From: Symbiodinium natans
Lineage: Eukaryota; Sar; Dinophyceae; Suessiales; Symbiodiniaceae
NCBI GenBank assembly: GCA_905221605.1
Contig: CAJNDS010002386.1
Location: forward strand, 372,001 to 436,000
DNA length: 64,000 nt
Reading direction: 5' to 3'
Shown: positions 24,420-33,763 of the stretch, piece by piece
How positions within the stretch are numbered: position 1 is the stretch's first letter
Layout: each line of letters opens with the position of its first letter
Program-made: the position numbers and the translations under genes
Notes under the pieces: generated by a model
Seen by the model: only the letters and a program-made list of their open reading frames with translations
Databases searched by the model: none
What the model was told of the DNA's origin: nothing

Positions 24420-24598
24420 ATTTAAGGGGCTGCGCCCATGGGCGGGCAGCGCAGGCAGAAGCGCAAGGCGAGCAGATCCGTCACAAGCATTTTGAGGCCC
24501 CTAAACTCCCTTAAAATCTCTCAGCGTTGGAGGCTCCTGAACTCCCTTAAAGTTTCTAAGCATTTTCAGGCCCCTAAACCCCCTTGAAATCTCTAAGT
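24420..24598. repeat. Left arm of a ~178 bp inverted repeat
   Basis: TTTAAGGGGCTGCGCCCATG... matches, with very few differences, the reverse complement of 28609-28787. Inside the arm are about three ~40 bp subunits built on AGGCCCCTAAACTCCCTTAA. The arms enclose a ~4 kb block holding the minus-strand LINE. Confidence 0.85.
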
Positions 24599-26900
24599 GT
24601 CGGTGTGGGCCCCATGCTGGGGCGTTGCGGGTTGTTGTGCGCCCAGCATTCTGGGTGCTTCCCGCGGTGGAGCTTCGGGCAGTGCTGGTTGGAGGTCCGT
24701 CGCCCCCGGTGGTGTTGGTGGTGCTTTAGGTTTAGCGGCCACTGGCTCATACCCTGTGCGGCCCCCCCTGTGTGGTGTTGTGCTGCCGTGAGCTGGCTGA
24801 CCCCGTGGTGGGGTTGCAGTGCGTGGTGGGGATCTTGGGCGGCGGCTTGGAGCGTGGCTTCCAGGAGGGCTTGTGCTGCTGCGAGGTGACTCGTCGCCCC
24901 CATTCTGGTCGCTGTGAGTGTGGGCTGCTGTGGCGCGCGGCTCCCCCCGCCCCCTTGGTATAGCTGTTTGCGGCGTTGGGTCGCTTGGTTGTACGTGTCT
25001 ACTGGTGCTTCTTCACTCGGGTGGTGCGCTTGGGATGGTCGGGTATCGCCCCCTTCCTGGCTGGCCCCAACGTTCTTGCCCTCCGTCTCGCCTTGCCAAT
25101 ATCACGACCTTGTACTTCTCGGTGTCCTGCTGCGGCGTCTTGGGTGTTGGGCTGCGGTCCTGGGTCGGCATCTCCTGGTTGGGCCCGGCGTGGTCTGGAC
25201 CCCCCAGGTTGGTTCGGTGGCTCCGGCGGGTCGGCCCCGGGTTGCATCTGGCTCCGGACCCATTGCCCCCCCACCAAACAAGGGCCGTCTTGCGTAGCCC
25301 CCTCATGTTCACTGCTGAGCGCTGCTGGGTTGTTGCTTCTGCTTGAGAAACGGCTTTGTGGCTGCATCCTGCCTGCGGGTCTGCTTTGCTTAGGGCGTAG
25401 TGACTGGGGACTGCTCACGGCTCTCTCACTCTCACATGTTTGTGCAACTGTCCGCCCCGGCTCAGGGGTGGCATTGGGCCCCCATCCCCCATCCCCCCCC
25501 ATCCCCCGGCCTGCCCTTCCCCCACCGCGCGCGATGCATCCACACCGCTGGCCCCGCTGCCCCCCGCGACCTCTGCTGCTCTCCCTTGAACGCGGTCATC
25601 CGCGCAGTGCCCGCGGGCATGGCTTCCGCTTCTTGGCTGGCTGCGGTCTGTTGGGCGCTAGGTTTTGGATTGAGGGCTGCCTGCCTGTCGCCCATTTCGG
25701 GTCAAACTTTCTGACAAAAGAGTGCTGGAGCGCTTGCCAATGCGTGCGGTCTTGCGCCGCCTGCACCCAATCATCCCCCGCCACACTCGCTATCTGCCTC
25801 TGCGTGTCCATGTGAGGGTTAAAGCGCTTGGGACGCCTCGCCCCCTGTGGGTGCTGCTGCTGTGCCCGCCACCACTTTTGTCCCCTCCACTCAAGCATGT
25901 CTATGGCGGCCCCTTCCTGGCGCGCCACATGTCCATGCAGTTGCCATCATATACGCTCCAAAGCGTGCGTCGACCACCTCTTCACCCCTTCCCGGTGCAT
26001 AATCGCCCTTGCTAGCCGCACGGTGCGCTTGTGCCACTCTTCCCACCGTTCCCCCTTTTTGCGTTTGTGCCCCACCATTGCAGCTGCTGCGTGTTCGCCA
26101 TTTTGAGCAACGTTTCCTGCGCCGGCCACGCCGAGCAGCCCCACACCCTTGCCCCCCATTCCCCTTTCTGCTTGGTCAGTGGCTTTGGCCAGGACCTCCC
26201 CTCCCTCCCAGCCCCCGATGATGAGCGCCGGTTGCTTGGGCGCCCCCACTGCGTCCACTTCTCCAGTTGCGGTGCTTTGCGCCGAACCTCCCCACCCCGA
26301 CTGCATCCTGAGCTCCATGGCTTCCACGCGCTCCCGCAAGGCCTTGGTTTCCGTAGCGAATCGCTGCTCCAGCTCCGCTTGCCCCGCCTTGACGGTGCTG
26401 AGCTCCTCCGTGTGGCGCGTGTGCTTGTCCGTCAGCGACTCCAGCATGGCCAGTGTGGTCTTGAGCTGTTTGGTCACTTCCGTTTCAACAATGCCAATCC
26501 TCACCGCCACCTCGTTTCCCACCGCCTGCTGTATTTCCTTCTTCATCCGTTCGTTGTTCTGACTGAGCTCGGCTTTGAACGCCTGCTTGATGTTGTCCAG
26601 CGTGACGCCCCCCACCGTCTCCACGACGTGCGCTTCATCATCTTCTTCCCCGGCTTTGCGTTTGGCGGGCGACCCCCTGCCCCCCCACATAGTGCGAGGT
26701 TTGCCGTCGTCATGTCCCTGCCACTATCACGAACACCGAGCTCACAAAGTCCCTGGCGGGAGCTGGATCGCCCCCAAGACGTAGGAGTCCGTAGGCTCGC
26801 TATGCCTTTCAGGTAGCTGGGCACAATGTCCCCCGCACGCCTCGCAGCAGCGGTCACGTCCTGCTCCGATCTTGCCGATGTCCCCCTTCAGAACCTCGAT
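24599..26900 (-). mobile_element. Internally deleted LINE-type retroelement, minus strand
   Basis: Read on the minus strand, a coiled-coil ORF (26690 downward) passes straight into a C-terminal LINE-like segment and then a Pro/Gln/Asn-rich tail (25.5 to about 24.9 kb). No reverse-transcriptase core or endonuclease is visible, so the body of the element is missing. Plus-strand open frames across this GC-rich block are shadows. The left inverted-repeat arm lies just past its 3' side. Confidence 0.6.
25596..26690 (-). pseudogene. LINE ORF relic: coiled-coil N-terminus fused to ORF2-type C-terminus
   Basis: Starts MWGGRGSPAKRKAGEEDD. Residues ~30-135 are heptad-rich (QNNERMKKEIQQAV, LEQRFATETKALRERVEAME), typical of LINE ORF1-like oligomerisation regions. 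KQPALIIGGW follows. From about residue 215 the text changes to GERWEEWHKRTVRLARAI, then an in-frame TGA (25947-25949), then WQLHGHVARQ and MLEWRGQKWWRAQQ in the same frame. That pattern (H-G-H-V-A-R, then L-x-W-R-x-x-x-W-W) is characteristic of the region behind reverse transcriptases in many LINEs. The join therefore skips the whole catalytic part. It is non-functional as a retrotransposon by itself, but could be a non-autonomous derivative. Confidence 0.55.
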
Positions 26901-27021
26901 GCAGCGCCGTAGGTATCACGGACTGGTAGGGCAGCTCGAATGGCACACGGGCGAGTCTCTCACTGAGACTCTCACACCCCCCCCTCAGAGGTGGCTCGGC
27001 CGACGGGGGTGCCAACTCGCG

Positions 27022-27157
<136 letters not shown>

Positions 27158-27204
27158 CCTCCCTCTCGCTCTTCCCCTTCCCCCGCGCGCGCGCGCGCGC
27201 GCGC

Positions 27205-28282
27205 ATCCGCATCAGGAGCATCATTGGGGTTGGTTTGGGAGCCCAAAAGACATTCTAAGCATGCGTTTTGCCTTCGAAAAACCTTCAGAAAACGCTGCAA
27301 ACACGTGTTTTTGAGCTTGGGAGCCTTTTGGAACCGAGAAAAAGAGAGCATCATGAGCATCAGCGGCCTCCCCCAGGCCATCCGAAACCTCCTGAAACAC
27401 GCCGATTATATGTGCTTGAACGCTTGCGTGCCCACCAAACCCCCAGAAGCAAGACCCCGAACGCCCTTAAGCGCATTCGGGGTCCTGCTGTTCGGGTGTT
27501 TTGTAGGCACGAAGCCGTTCGAGCGCGTAAAATGAGCGATTTTAGGGGTGTTTTTACGTAGACCCACAAAACACTCGGTATTTACGAGGTTTTCTGCTGT
27601 TGGAGCACCCCCCCAAACCGAGCATCATGAGCATCAGCTGGGTCTCTGGGCCGTGGGCCCGGAGGCCCACGAAGCCTCATGCGAAACGATGGCTCAACGA
27701 AGCGCCGGACCCCCACGCATCAGCAGCATCAGCAGACCCCCCCCCCCCGGACGTGGGTTTCGATGATGCACACTTTCGGGGCGGGTCAAGGGCAACAGGG
27801 GTGGGGGTCGGAGGCACGCGTGAAAAACCTCAAAAAAACACGGTATTTACGGCGTTTTTCAGCATTTTTTGTTGCCTTGGGGCCGCGGGCCAGGGCTGCT
27901 GATGCTCATGATGCTCGCCTGGTTTTGGGCTTCCGGTACCCCCCCCAAACCTTGAAAAACGTGGTTTCGGCCTGGCGCGTGCCCCATGTGAAAAGCTAGG
28001 GCTAGGGCCGATGATGCACGCCCGTGAGGGTTTAATGGGGTGCTGCGGGTGTTTTGTGGCCTCGGTTTTTCGTAAAAACCCATGGTTTTTACGAGGTTTT
28101 CGTGCTTTTCGCACCACCGCGTGTTGCATCCCCTTGGATGCCGTTTTGGAGGCCTCCCGAAGGGCCCCGCGCGAATTTGAAGCAATTTTGGGCAGGGTCG
28201 GCGGCTCGGGCACTCGCCCCTTAAAGCTAGCGCTTGAGTGCGACGCGGGCTCCGCCCTGGACCACGCGCGTCGCGGGGGCCG
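27205..28282. repeat. Second block of the GCATCATGAGCATCAG repeat family
   Basis: Copies of the core word or its complement lie at about 27347, 27620 and 27897, with shortened forms at 27209 and 27717. CGGTATTTACG-type copies lie at 27575 and 27840, with a diverged one at 28084, each followed by a TTTTC-rich stretch. No domain-bearing frame is present. It appears to be several diverged copies of one unit of a few hundred bases. Confidence 0.6.
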
Positions 28283-28608
28283 GATTGGGCCGGACGCCAG
28301 TGCCGCCGACCCCCGCGCGCCGCCGTTGAACGGTTCTGTTTTTCGTGGTTTTTTGCGTCGCCACGGAGGCCCCCAGAGGGCGCGCATCATGAGCATCAGC
28401 GGGTCCAGCCCGGGACCCCCAGGCGCGCATCAGGAGCATCAGGCGGCTCCCGGGCGGGACCTGGGGGGCGCATCAGGAGCATGACGCCCCCTTAAAGGCG
28501 GGCATAAGCGACGTGTCTATAAGGTCGGGGCTGGAAAAAGGGAGCTTCGGGGCCTTAGGGGCCTTGTGAAATGCGTAGAAACTTGAAAGGAGTCTAGGAG
28601 CCTCAAAC
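28283..28608. repeat. Direct repeat copy 1 (~325 bp)
   Basis: Runs from GCCGGACGCCAGTGCCGCC to GGAGTCTAGGAGCCTCAAACG. Nearly identical to 28877-29209, differing by small indels such as a longer T tract in copy 2. It contains the GCATCATGAGCATCAG word and its GCATCAGGAGCATCA variants. Confidence 0.9.
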
Positions 28609-28787
28609 GCTTCGAGATTTCAAGGGGGTTTAGGGGCCTGAAAATGCTTACAAACTTTAAGGGAGTTCAGGAGCCTCCAACGCTGAGAGATTTTAAGGGA
28701 GTTTAGGGGCCTCAAAATGCTTGTGACGGATCTGCTCGCCTTGCGCTTCTGCCTGCGCTGCCCGCCCATGGGCGCAGCCCCTTAAAA
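28609..28787. repeat. Right arm of the ~178 bp inverted repeat
   Basis: Reverse complement of 24420-24598 with only a few differences. It sits between the two copies of the 325 bp direct repeat. Confidence 0.85.
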
Positions 28788-28876
28788 TCGGGCAGCGCGA
28801 GGTCTTCAAGGACCGAGCATTGGCGGACCGTTTAACCTGGGTCGTCGCGGGAATAGCCTTGCTAGCTGCGAAGCAG

Positions 28877-29209
28877 AATGGGGCCGGACGCCAGTGCCGC
28901 CGACCCCCGCGTGCCGCCGGTGAACGGTTTTTTTTTCTTTTTTTCGTGGTTTTTTGCGTCGCCACGGAGGCCCCCAGAGGGCGCGCATCATGAGCATCAG
29001 CGGGTCCAGCCCGGGACCCCAGGCGCGCATCAGGAGCAGCAGGCGGCTCCCGGTACGGGACCCCGGGGGCGCATCAGGCGCATGACGCCCCCCAAAAGGC
29101 GGGCATAAGCGACGTGTCTAAGGTCGGGGCTCGGAAAAAGGGAGCTTCGGGGAATTAGGGGCCTTGTGAAATGCGTAGAAACTTGAAGGGAGTCTAGGAG
29201 CCTCAAACG
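28877..29209. repeat. Direct repeat copy 2 (~330 bp)
   Basis: Second copy of 28283-28608. It ends exactly where the plus-strand LINE frame becomes recognisable, so it may be part of that element's 5' region. Confidence 0.9.
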
Positions 29210-29225
29210 ACGCCACCTCACGGAT

Positions 29226-29849
29226 GTGGATGCCAAGCTGAAGCGGGAGGGGCTGGAAATACACAGCAAAAAGGTGGCCATCATCACCAAAGGTGGGCAA
29301 GGAGTGGGTCAAGCCCGGGGGCCCGAGGACCACTTCGCGGTTTTGGGGTCGCCGGTTGCTTTTCGGGGGCAGGCGCACTTGCTGGGAGGGGAAATGGCGG
29401 CCAGGGCGTGCAGGGCTTTCTGGGTAAGGAAGGAAGAGCTCAAAACACCAACGCCCATTAAGCCCAGACTGGCCCTGCACCTCGCGTATGTCAGGCCGGC
29501 GGGTGTCCTCAAAGACGAGGACATGGTGGCGGCCGCGCTCCAACAGCACACGGAGGGAGACCCACACACCCAGCTGGCAAACATAGCCAAGCAAATCACA
29601 CGGCCGGCTCCGGCGCCCGGCGAGCCATGGCAAGAGAGCCCTGAGCTCAAACAACTCCGAGTGGACGCGCATGCCGCACCAGCAGCGGGGAGGAGGCAAG
29701 CGTGGAAGGCGGTGTGGAAGCAACTGCAGGCGGAGCGCAAGGCATGGCGCAAACGCAAGGTGGAAGCGGCATCCCAAGCCAACTGGGGGGAACTCAGGTC
29801 CCTAGCCAACCACCGCAGACGCACGCGCTGGGATGGCAAGCAGCGCTAA
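29226..29849 (+). pseudogene. LINE polyprotein segment before the RT domain
   Basis: About 207 codons, Arg/Lys/Ala/Gln-rich, with alternating basic and acidic helices (RRQAWKAVWKQLQAERKAWR). In LINEs this kind of sequence links the endonuclease to the reverse transcriptase. The frame is lost near 29840 and the story continues in another frame, so at least one frameshift is present. No endonuclease motif was recognised upstream. Confidence 0.5.
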
Positions 29850-30740
29850 AACACCACTTTGAGGGCATCTTCGCCAAGGCCCCGGCAGCACAGGTGGAGG
29901 CGGCAATGGGGGCACTGAGACACAAGTTGAGGGGCATGTGCAAACACCAGCCCTGGAAACCCTTCACACAAGAAGAGTTGGAGGCCACATCAGAAAAATG
30001 GGGGAAGCGCAAAGCCACGGGTATGGATGGGGTGGCGCTGGAAGCTCTTCGTGAGCTCAAACAGCACCAGAACTGGCGGGGGAAATTGCAGTGGATGCTG
30101 GATGACTTGCTCAGGGGGGAGGTGGGGCGTGGGGTCACCGTGCTCATACCCAAAGTGCGCACACCGCAACGAGACCAATCACACTGTCCACCACCATGCT
30201 GAAGTGGATGTCACAGCTGCTCCTCAATAGGGGGGCGCACCACCTCACACCACTGACACAATTCCAATGGGCATGGAAAGGGAAGCAAGCGGAGGAGCTG
30301 CTGATGCTCATGCGCAAACTCACACGCACCGCCGAGGACTGGGGCATCCAGTTCTGGATAGTTAAGCTGGACATACGCAGCATTCGACAGTGTGCTGCAG
30401 CAGTCTCTGGGGGCCATGGTGGCGTCTTGGGTGGGGGAACAAGGGAAAATGCCTTGGGAAGCGCACGCGTGGCTCAGCCTGCTCCAGGCACAGCACATTC
30501 AGGTGGCGGCGGGGGGGGAGCTGGTGGATGTCAGGCAAACCACGGGAGTAAGACAAGGGCACCAGATTCGCCGCTGTTGTTTTCGGCACTCATAGGGCGC
30601 ATACTCCAGCTATGCCTCCCACCACTTCCCCCCAAAGGGGAAGCACACCAGCGAGCACCAGAGTGCCCGACAACCGGGGGGGCCTTCATGGATGATACCT
30701 ACCTTTGGGACACGGACCCCGACAGGTTGCAAGCCGTCCG
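29850..30740 (+). pseudogene. Reverse transcriptase remnant of a LINE
   Basis: Ordered RT landmarks are spread over frames: KRKATGMDGVALEALRELKQ near 30010, GRGVTVLIPKVRTPQ near 30128, LTQFQWAWKGKQ near 30256, KLDIR at 30364, TTGVRQGHQIRR near 30543, SPLLFSALIGRILQ near 30570, and the catalytic box FMDDTYLWDTD near 30688 (the family's [FY]xDD with both Asp kept). Frame changes between these blocks show that the enzyme is not encodable from this copy. After the DD box the thumb and later domains are missing. Confidence 0.8.
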
Positions 30741-32366
30741 CCGTGAGAGAGGCGTCCGACCCAACCGGCGGGGGCACTCACACGCCCGCAACAGTGCAGG
30801 CAGCGCAGCCGCAGCAGCACCCACAACACCCAGCAGACCCGATCCACCAGGCGACGCAACCACCACCACAGAAGCAAAAGCCGCCGCCGAAGCAACCACC
30901 ACCAAAGCAGCCGCCACCACGCTCACAACAGCAGCTGCCAGCGAGCAGCGGAGATGCGCGGCAACAAGCGAGCATCCAACCACAGCCGCCCCTGCCACCA
31001 CAACCACAACAAGGATCCCCAGCAGCAACCGCGGGGGACAAGCAGCTGCAGCAGGGGCCAGGCGGAGCATACCAGAACACGGGGGCCAAGCAGGACGGCA
31101 GCGGTGGCAGTAGCAGCAGCAGCAGCAGCGGGAGCAGCGGGGGGGCAGGACACACAAAAGGATGAGGAACCGAGCTGAAAAAGCTTGGCAGCGGAAGGAG
31201 GGGGGCCGACGCAGGAGACACACAGCCCACTGACTGGGCAGAACTGCTCAAACAGACACCTCAGGCGCCCCAGCACCCAGCAACCAACGCAGGACGGACA
31301 AGGAGGGAGCAAGCAGGACACAGCAGCGCAGGCAGCGCACGAGCAGCGACAGCAGATGAGGGAAGCGACAGCAGAGGAGGATGACAGGCACAACGAAGGA
31401 GGGGCCATAGCAGAAGCAGAAGCCCCACATGCCAGCGGAGGAGTCGTACCAGGCTCCAAACAAGATACAGCAGACAGAGCCAGATACGAGGAGAGGCTCG
31501 CAGCCGAAGCAACACAGCGCCCAGGGAGCACCCTGAAGGAACTCCGAGCACCCTCACCCCGAGGAGCGCCCGCTCCAAAACCAAGCCGAAAAAGCAGCAC
31601 AATCACAGAAGACGGCTCCGAGACCCATTGGAGTAGCAGTGACCACAGCAGCAGCAGCCAGTCAGGAGGACCTCAAGAGCAGGACGATGTGGGGCTGGGG
31701 AGGAAGAGGATTGGAGTAGTATGGACGGACCTCCGATAGTCCCCATGCTCCCAGAATCGCATCTTGGTGTCAGGGGCCAAGCGATGTGGACCCTACGCAT
31801 CAGGCCGAGCAACGAAAGAGTTTTTAGGGGGCACAGGGTGGTCCAGCGCGCGGAGGCCACACCGCAACACACACAACAGGCAGGGAGGGGGTTGCCGTTG
31901 CCCACAAAGCTAGAGGGGGAACTACGCAAGCTGCGGGGGCATGACACCTGGATACTTGTGGTCACCCACATTGACCATGAAGCGGGGGCAGCAGCAGCAG
32001 CAGCCCTAGCAGATGCGGCAGGCAAGCCACAGCAGAGCGCCACACCACTCCACATCGGGGACTTTGCCAGGCTCGACCCCGATGTGCCGCCGGTGGGGCG
32101 GCGCATACAGCCCTCAGTCGTAACCAGGCTCCCAGCACAGGGCGAAGACGCAGAACAACAGGAGGGGGGGGGCAGGAGGAGGGGACAAGACCGCGGTCAC
32201 CACCACCACCTCCGCCGCCATCACCACCACATGAGGAGGAGGTGGACAGGACGGAGCTCATGCAAACCACGCGTGGAGGAACACGGCCAGCACCATCACC
32301 ACCAACACCACCTCCACCACCGCCGCCAACACCAACACCACCACCGCCACCACCACCACCACCACC
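30741..32366 (+). pseudogene. Low-complexity C-terminal region of the LINE
   Basis: Pro/Gln/Thr/Ser-rich frames (KQPPPKQPPPRSQQQ) are followed from about 31721 by a more ordered segment (RKLRGHDTWILVVTHIDHE) and finally a His-rich CAC run. No known domain is recognised. The frame 31721-32842 continues without a stop into the viral ATPase fragment, making a chimeric open frame whose His-rich part is only microsatellite translation. Confidence 0.4.
32196..32366. repeat. (CAC)n-type microsatellite at the LINE/virus junction
   Basis: CACCACCACCAC words with CGC interruptions. Base composition switches abruptly from GC-rich to AT-rich immediately after it. Confidence 0.9.
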
Positions 32367-32373
32367 GCTTCAA

Positions 32374-32842
32374 ACCTTCTGATTTGCACAATATTTTAGA
32401 CAAACAAAAGAAAGTAATTGAATACCAAAAGAAAAACAATGAAAAGAATTTGTTCAGTATATGCGTAGTCATTGATGATCACAGTGACGACCCAAAATTT
32501 ATACGATATTCAAATATGCTACACGGTTTATTTACAAGGGGAAGACATCAAGCGGTGTCTTGCCTCCTCTCTTTACAGAAGTATTCCTCAACAGCTCCAA
32601 TTTGTAGGTTAAATGCCAGTTCTTTATATATTTTCAAACTTAAAAACATGACCGAAGTCAATAGTTTTATAGATGAGAATAGTGCCCTCGTAGATAAGAA
32701 AACATTATACGATATGTATCAACAGGCTGTAAACGATGCTCCCTATTCATTCTTTTATATAAACTGTAATAGTCAAGACCTTAATAGAACATTTTATATT
32801 AGATTTGAAAAAGAGTTTATTATTGATGATGAAGATATTTAA
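32374..32842 (+). pseudogene. Packaging ATPase (FtsK/HerA-A32 type), C-terminal fragment
   Basis: About 155 residues of a DNA-packaging ATPase. Walker B is ICVVIDDHSDDP (two acidic residues after a hydrophobic strand), followed by LFTRGRHQAVSCLLSLQKY and APICRLNASSLYIF, the sensor/arginine-finger-like stretch conserved in ATPases of Polinton-like viruses and virophages. The Walker A loop and everything before it are missing. The upstream frame is LINE and CAC-repeat sequence, joined without a stop. In an intact virus this enzyme pumps DNA into the capsid; this copy cannot hydrolyse ATP. Ends with DEDI and TAA at 32840-32842, 33 bp before the next gene. Confidence 0.8.
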
Positions 32843-32875
32843 AGAATAAATTAAAATAGATGCTTATAGCCATAA

Positions 32876-33530
32876 ATGGACTATCAGAATGGCAAGATCT
32901 ACTGTGTAAGAAACTCTATCACTGATGATATATATGTCGGCTCAAGTTGTCAGCCGTTATACAGGCGGTTAAGTTGGCATAAATCAAGTTTGAATAAGAA
33001 AGGAAAACAACACTTACCGCTATACATCAAGATGAAAGAACACGGTAAAGAAAATTTTTTATTGAGCTATTGGAAAACTACCCATGTAATACTAAAGAAG
33101 AGTTAAGAGCCAAAGAGGGTGAATACATTCGGAAAATATCCACACTTAATACATATATCGCAGGTAGAACTCTACAAGAAAGACTACCGCAAAAGTATGA
33201 ATATAAAAGCAAGATAGAATAAATAATCCCGAAAAATACAAAGTTATAGATCGTGCAAAGTATGAAAAGCATAAGCAAAATATATTAAAAGAGCGAAAGC
33301 ATATTATGAGTTAAAAAAGGATGAAATCAACGGAAACAAGAAAGAACGTATAAACCATTGTATATGTGGTTCTGTTTATCGTATTAATGTGATAAGAGCC
33401 AACACGAAAGGACCCAAAAGCACCAAGAATATTTGAAAGACCAAGCAAACAAAGAACACACCGAAGAATTCTTGAAACACATTCAGCCAGATTATTTATC
33501 ATATTTTTTAGATTTTATTATTTATCATTA
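32876..33530 (+). pseudogene. GIY-YIG homing-type endonuclease, frameshifted
   Basis: Begins MDYQNGKIYCVRNSITDD. The catalytic module is recognisable: GKIY (GIY position), IYVGSS (YIG position), Arg in LYRRLSWHK and Glu in HGKENF. The frame breaks in a TTTTTT run at about 33055-33060. The expected continuation (IELLENYPC, then STLNTYIAGRTLQERL) is in another frame up to 33222, and a zinc-ribbon-like tail (INHCICGSVY) plus a helical end (HIQPDYLSYF) follow after further breaks. Such nucleases are common in algal giant viruses and Polinton-like viruses, where they may act as selfish elements or in replication. At least two frameshifts make this copy inactive as read. Confidence 0.8.
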
Positions 33531-33743
33531 AAATAAACTCGGATTACAACAATGTAAATGAGTAAAACCAAAGCAGGGGCATTTCTTTTTCTTTTGCAGT
33601 GCCTCTACTTTCTTCTCTTCTTGTTCAAGTTTTGCTAATAAATCTTTCATCGCTTTTAATAAAATATCAGTTTCAGGTATTTCTTTGCTTTTCTGTTTTA
33701 TTAATTCCATACATGCGGCATATTCAGTCTGAAAATCTGTCAT
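33528..33743 (-). CDS. Small coiled-coil viral protein
   Basis: 71 residues starting MTDFQTEYAACMELIKQKSK. Residues 15-55 are heptad-like (LLKAMKDLLAKLEQEEKKVEALQ), followed by a Cys/His-containing tail (CPCFGFTHLHCC). ATG follows AATAATATATA closely, like other genes of the element. It lies head-to-tail after the fibre gene on the minus strand. No family recognised; a fibre-associated or regulatory role is only a guess. Confidence 0.5.
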   Translation of the reverse strand: MTDFQTEYAACMELIKQKSKEIPETDILLKAMKDLLAKLEQEEKKVEALQKKKKCPCFGFTHLHCCNPSLF

Positions 33744-33763
33744 TATATATTATTATTTAGATT

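Larger units (their letters stand above)
29210..32366 (+). mobile_element. Degraded LINE-type retrotransposon, plus strand
   Basis: A pre-RT linker, RT fragments and a low-complexity C-terminal tail follow one another in at least three frames. The right end is joined directly to AT-rich viral DNA at a CAC-rich stretch. No poly-A tail or target-site duplication is recognisable, so the true 3' end may be lost. Confidence 0.7.

Noticed and set aside
24584-26816. Several plus-strand frames of 100-280 codons
   Set aside because: They are GC-rich antisense shadows of the minus-strand LINE relic, with no domains.
31721-32373. A 373-codon single protein with a His-rich N-terminal part and ATPase end
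   Set aside because: The frame is continuous by chance across LINE, CAC repeat and viral DNA; base composition and the missing Walker A show a chimera.
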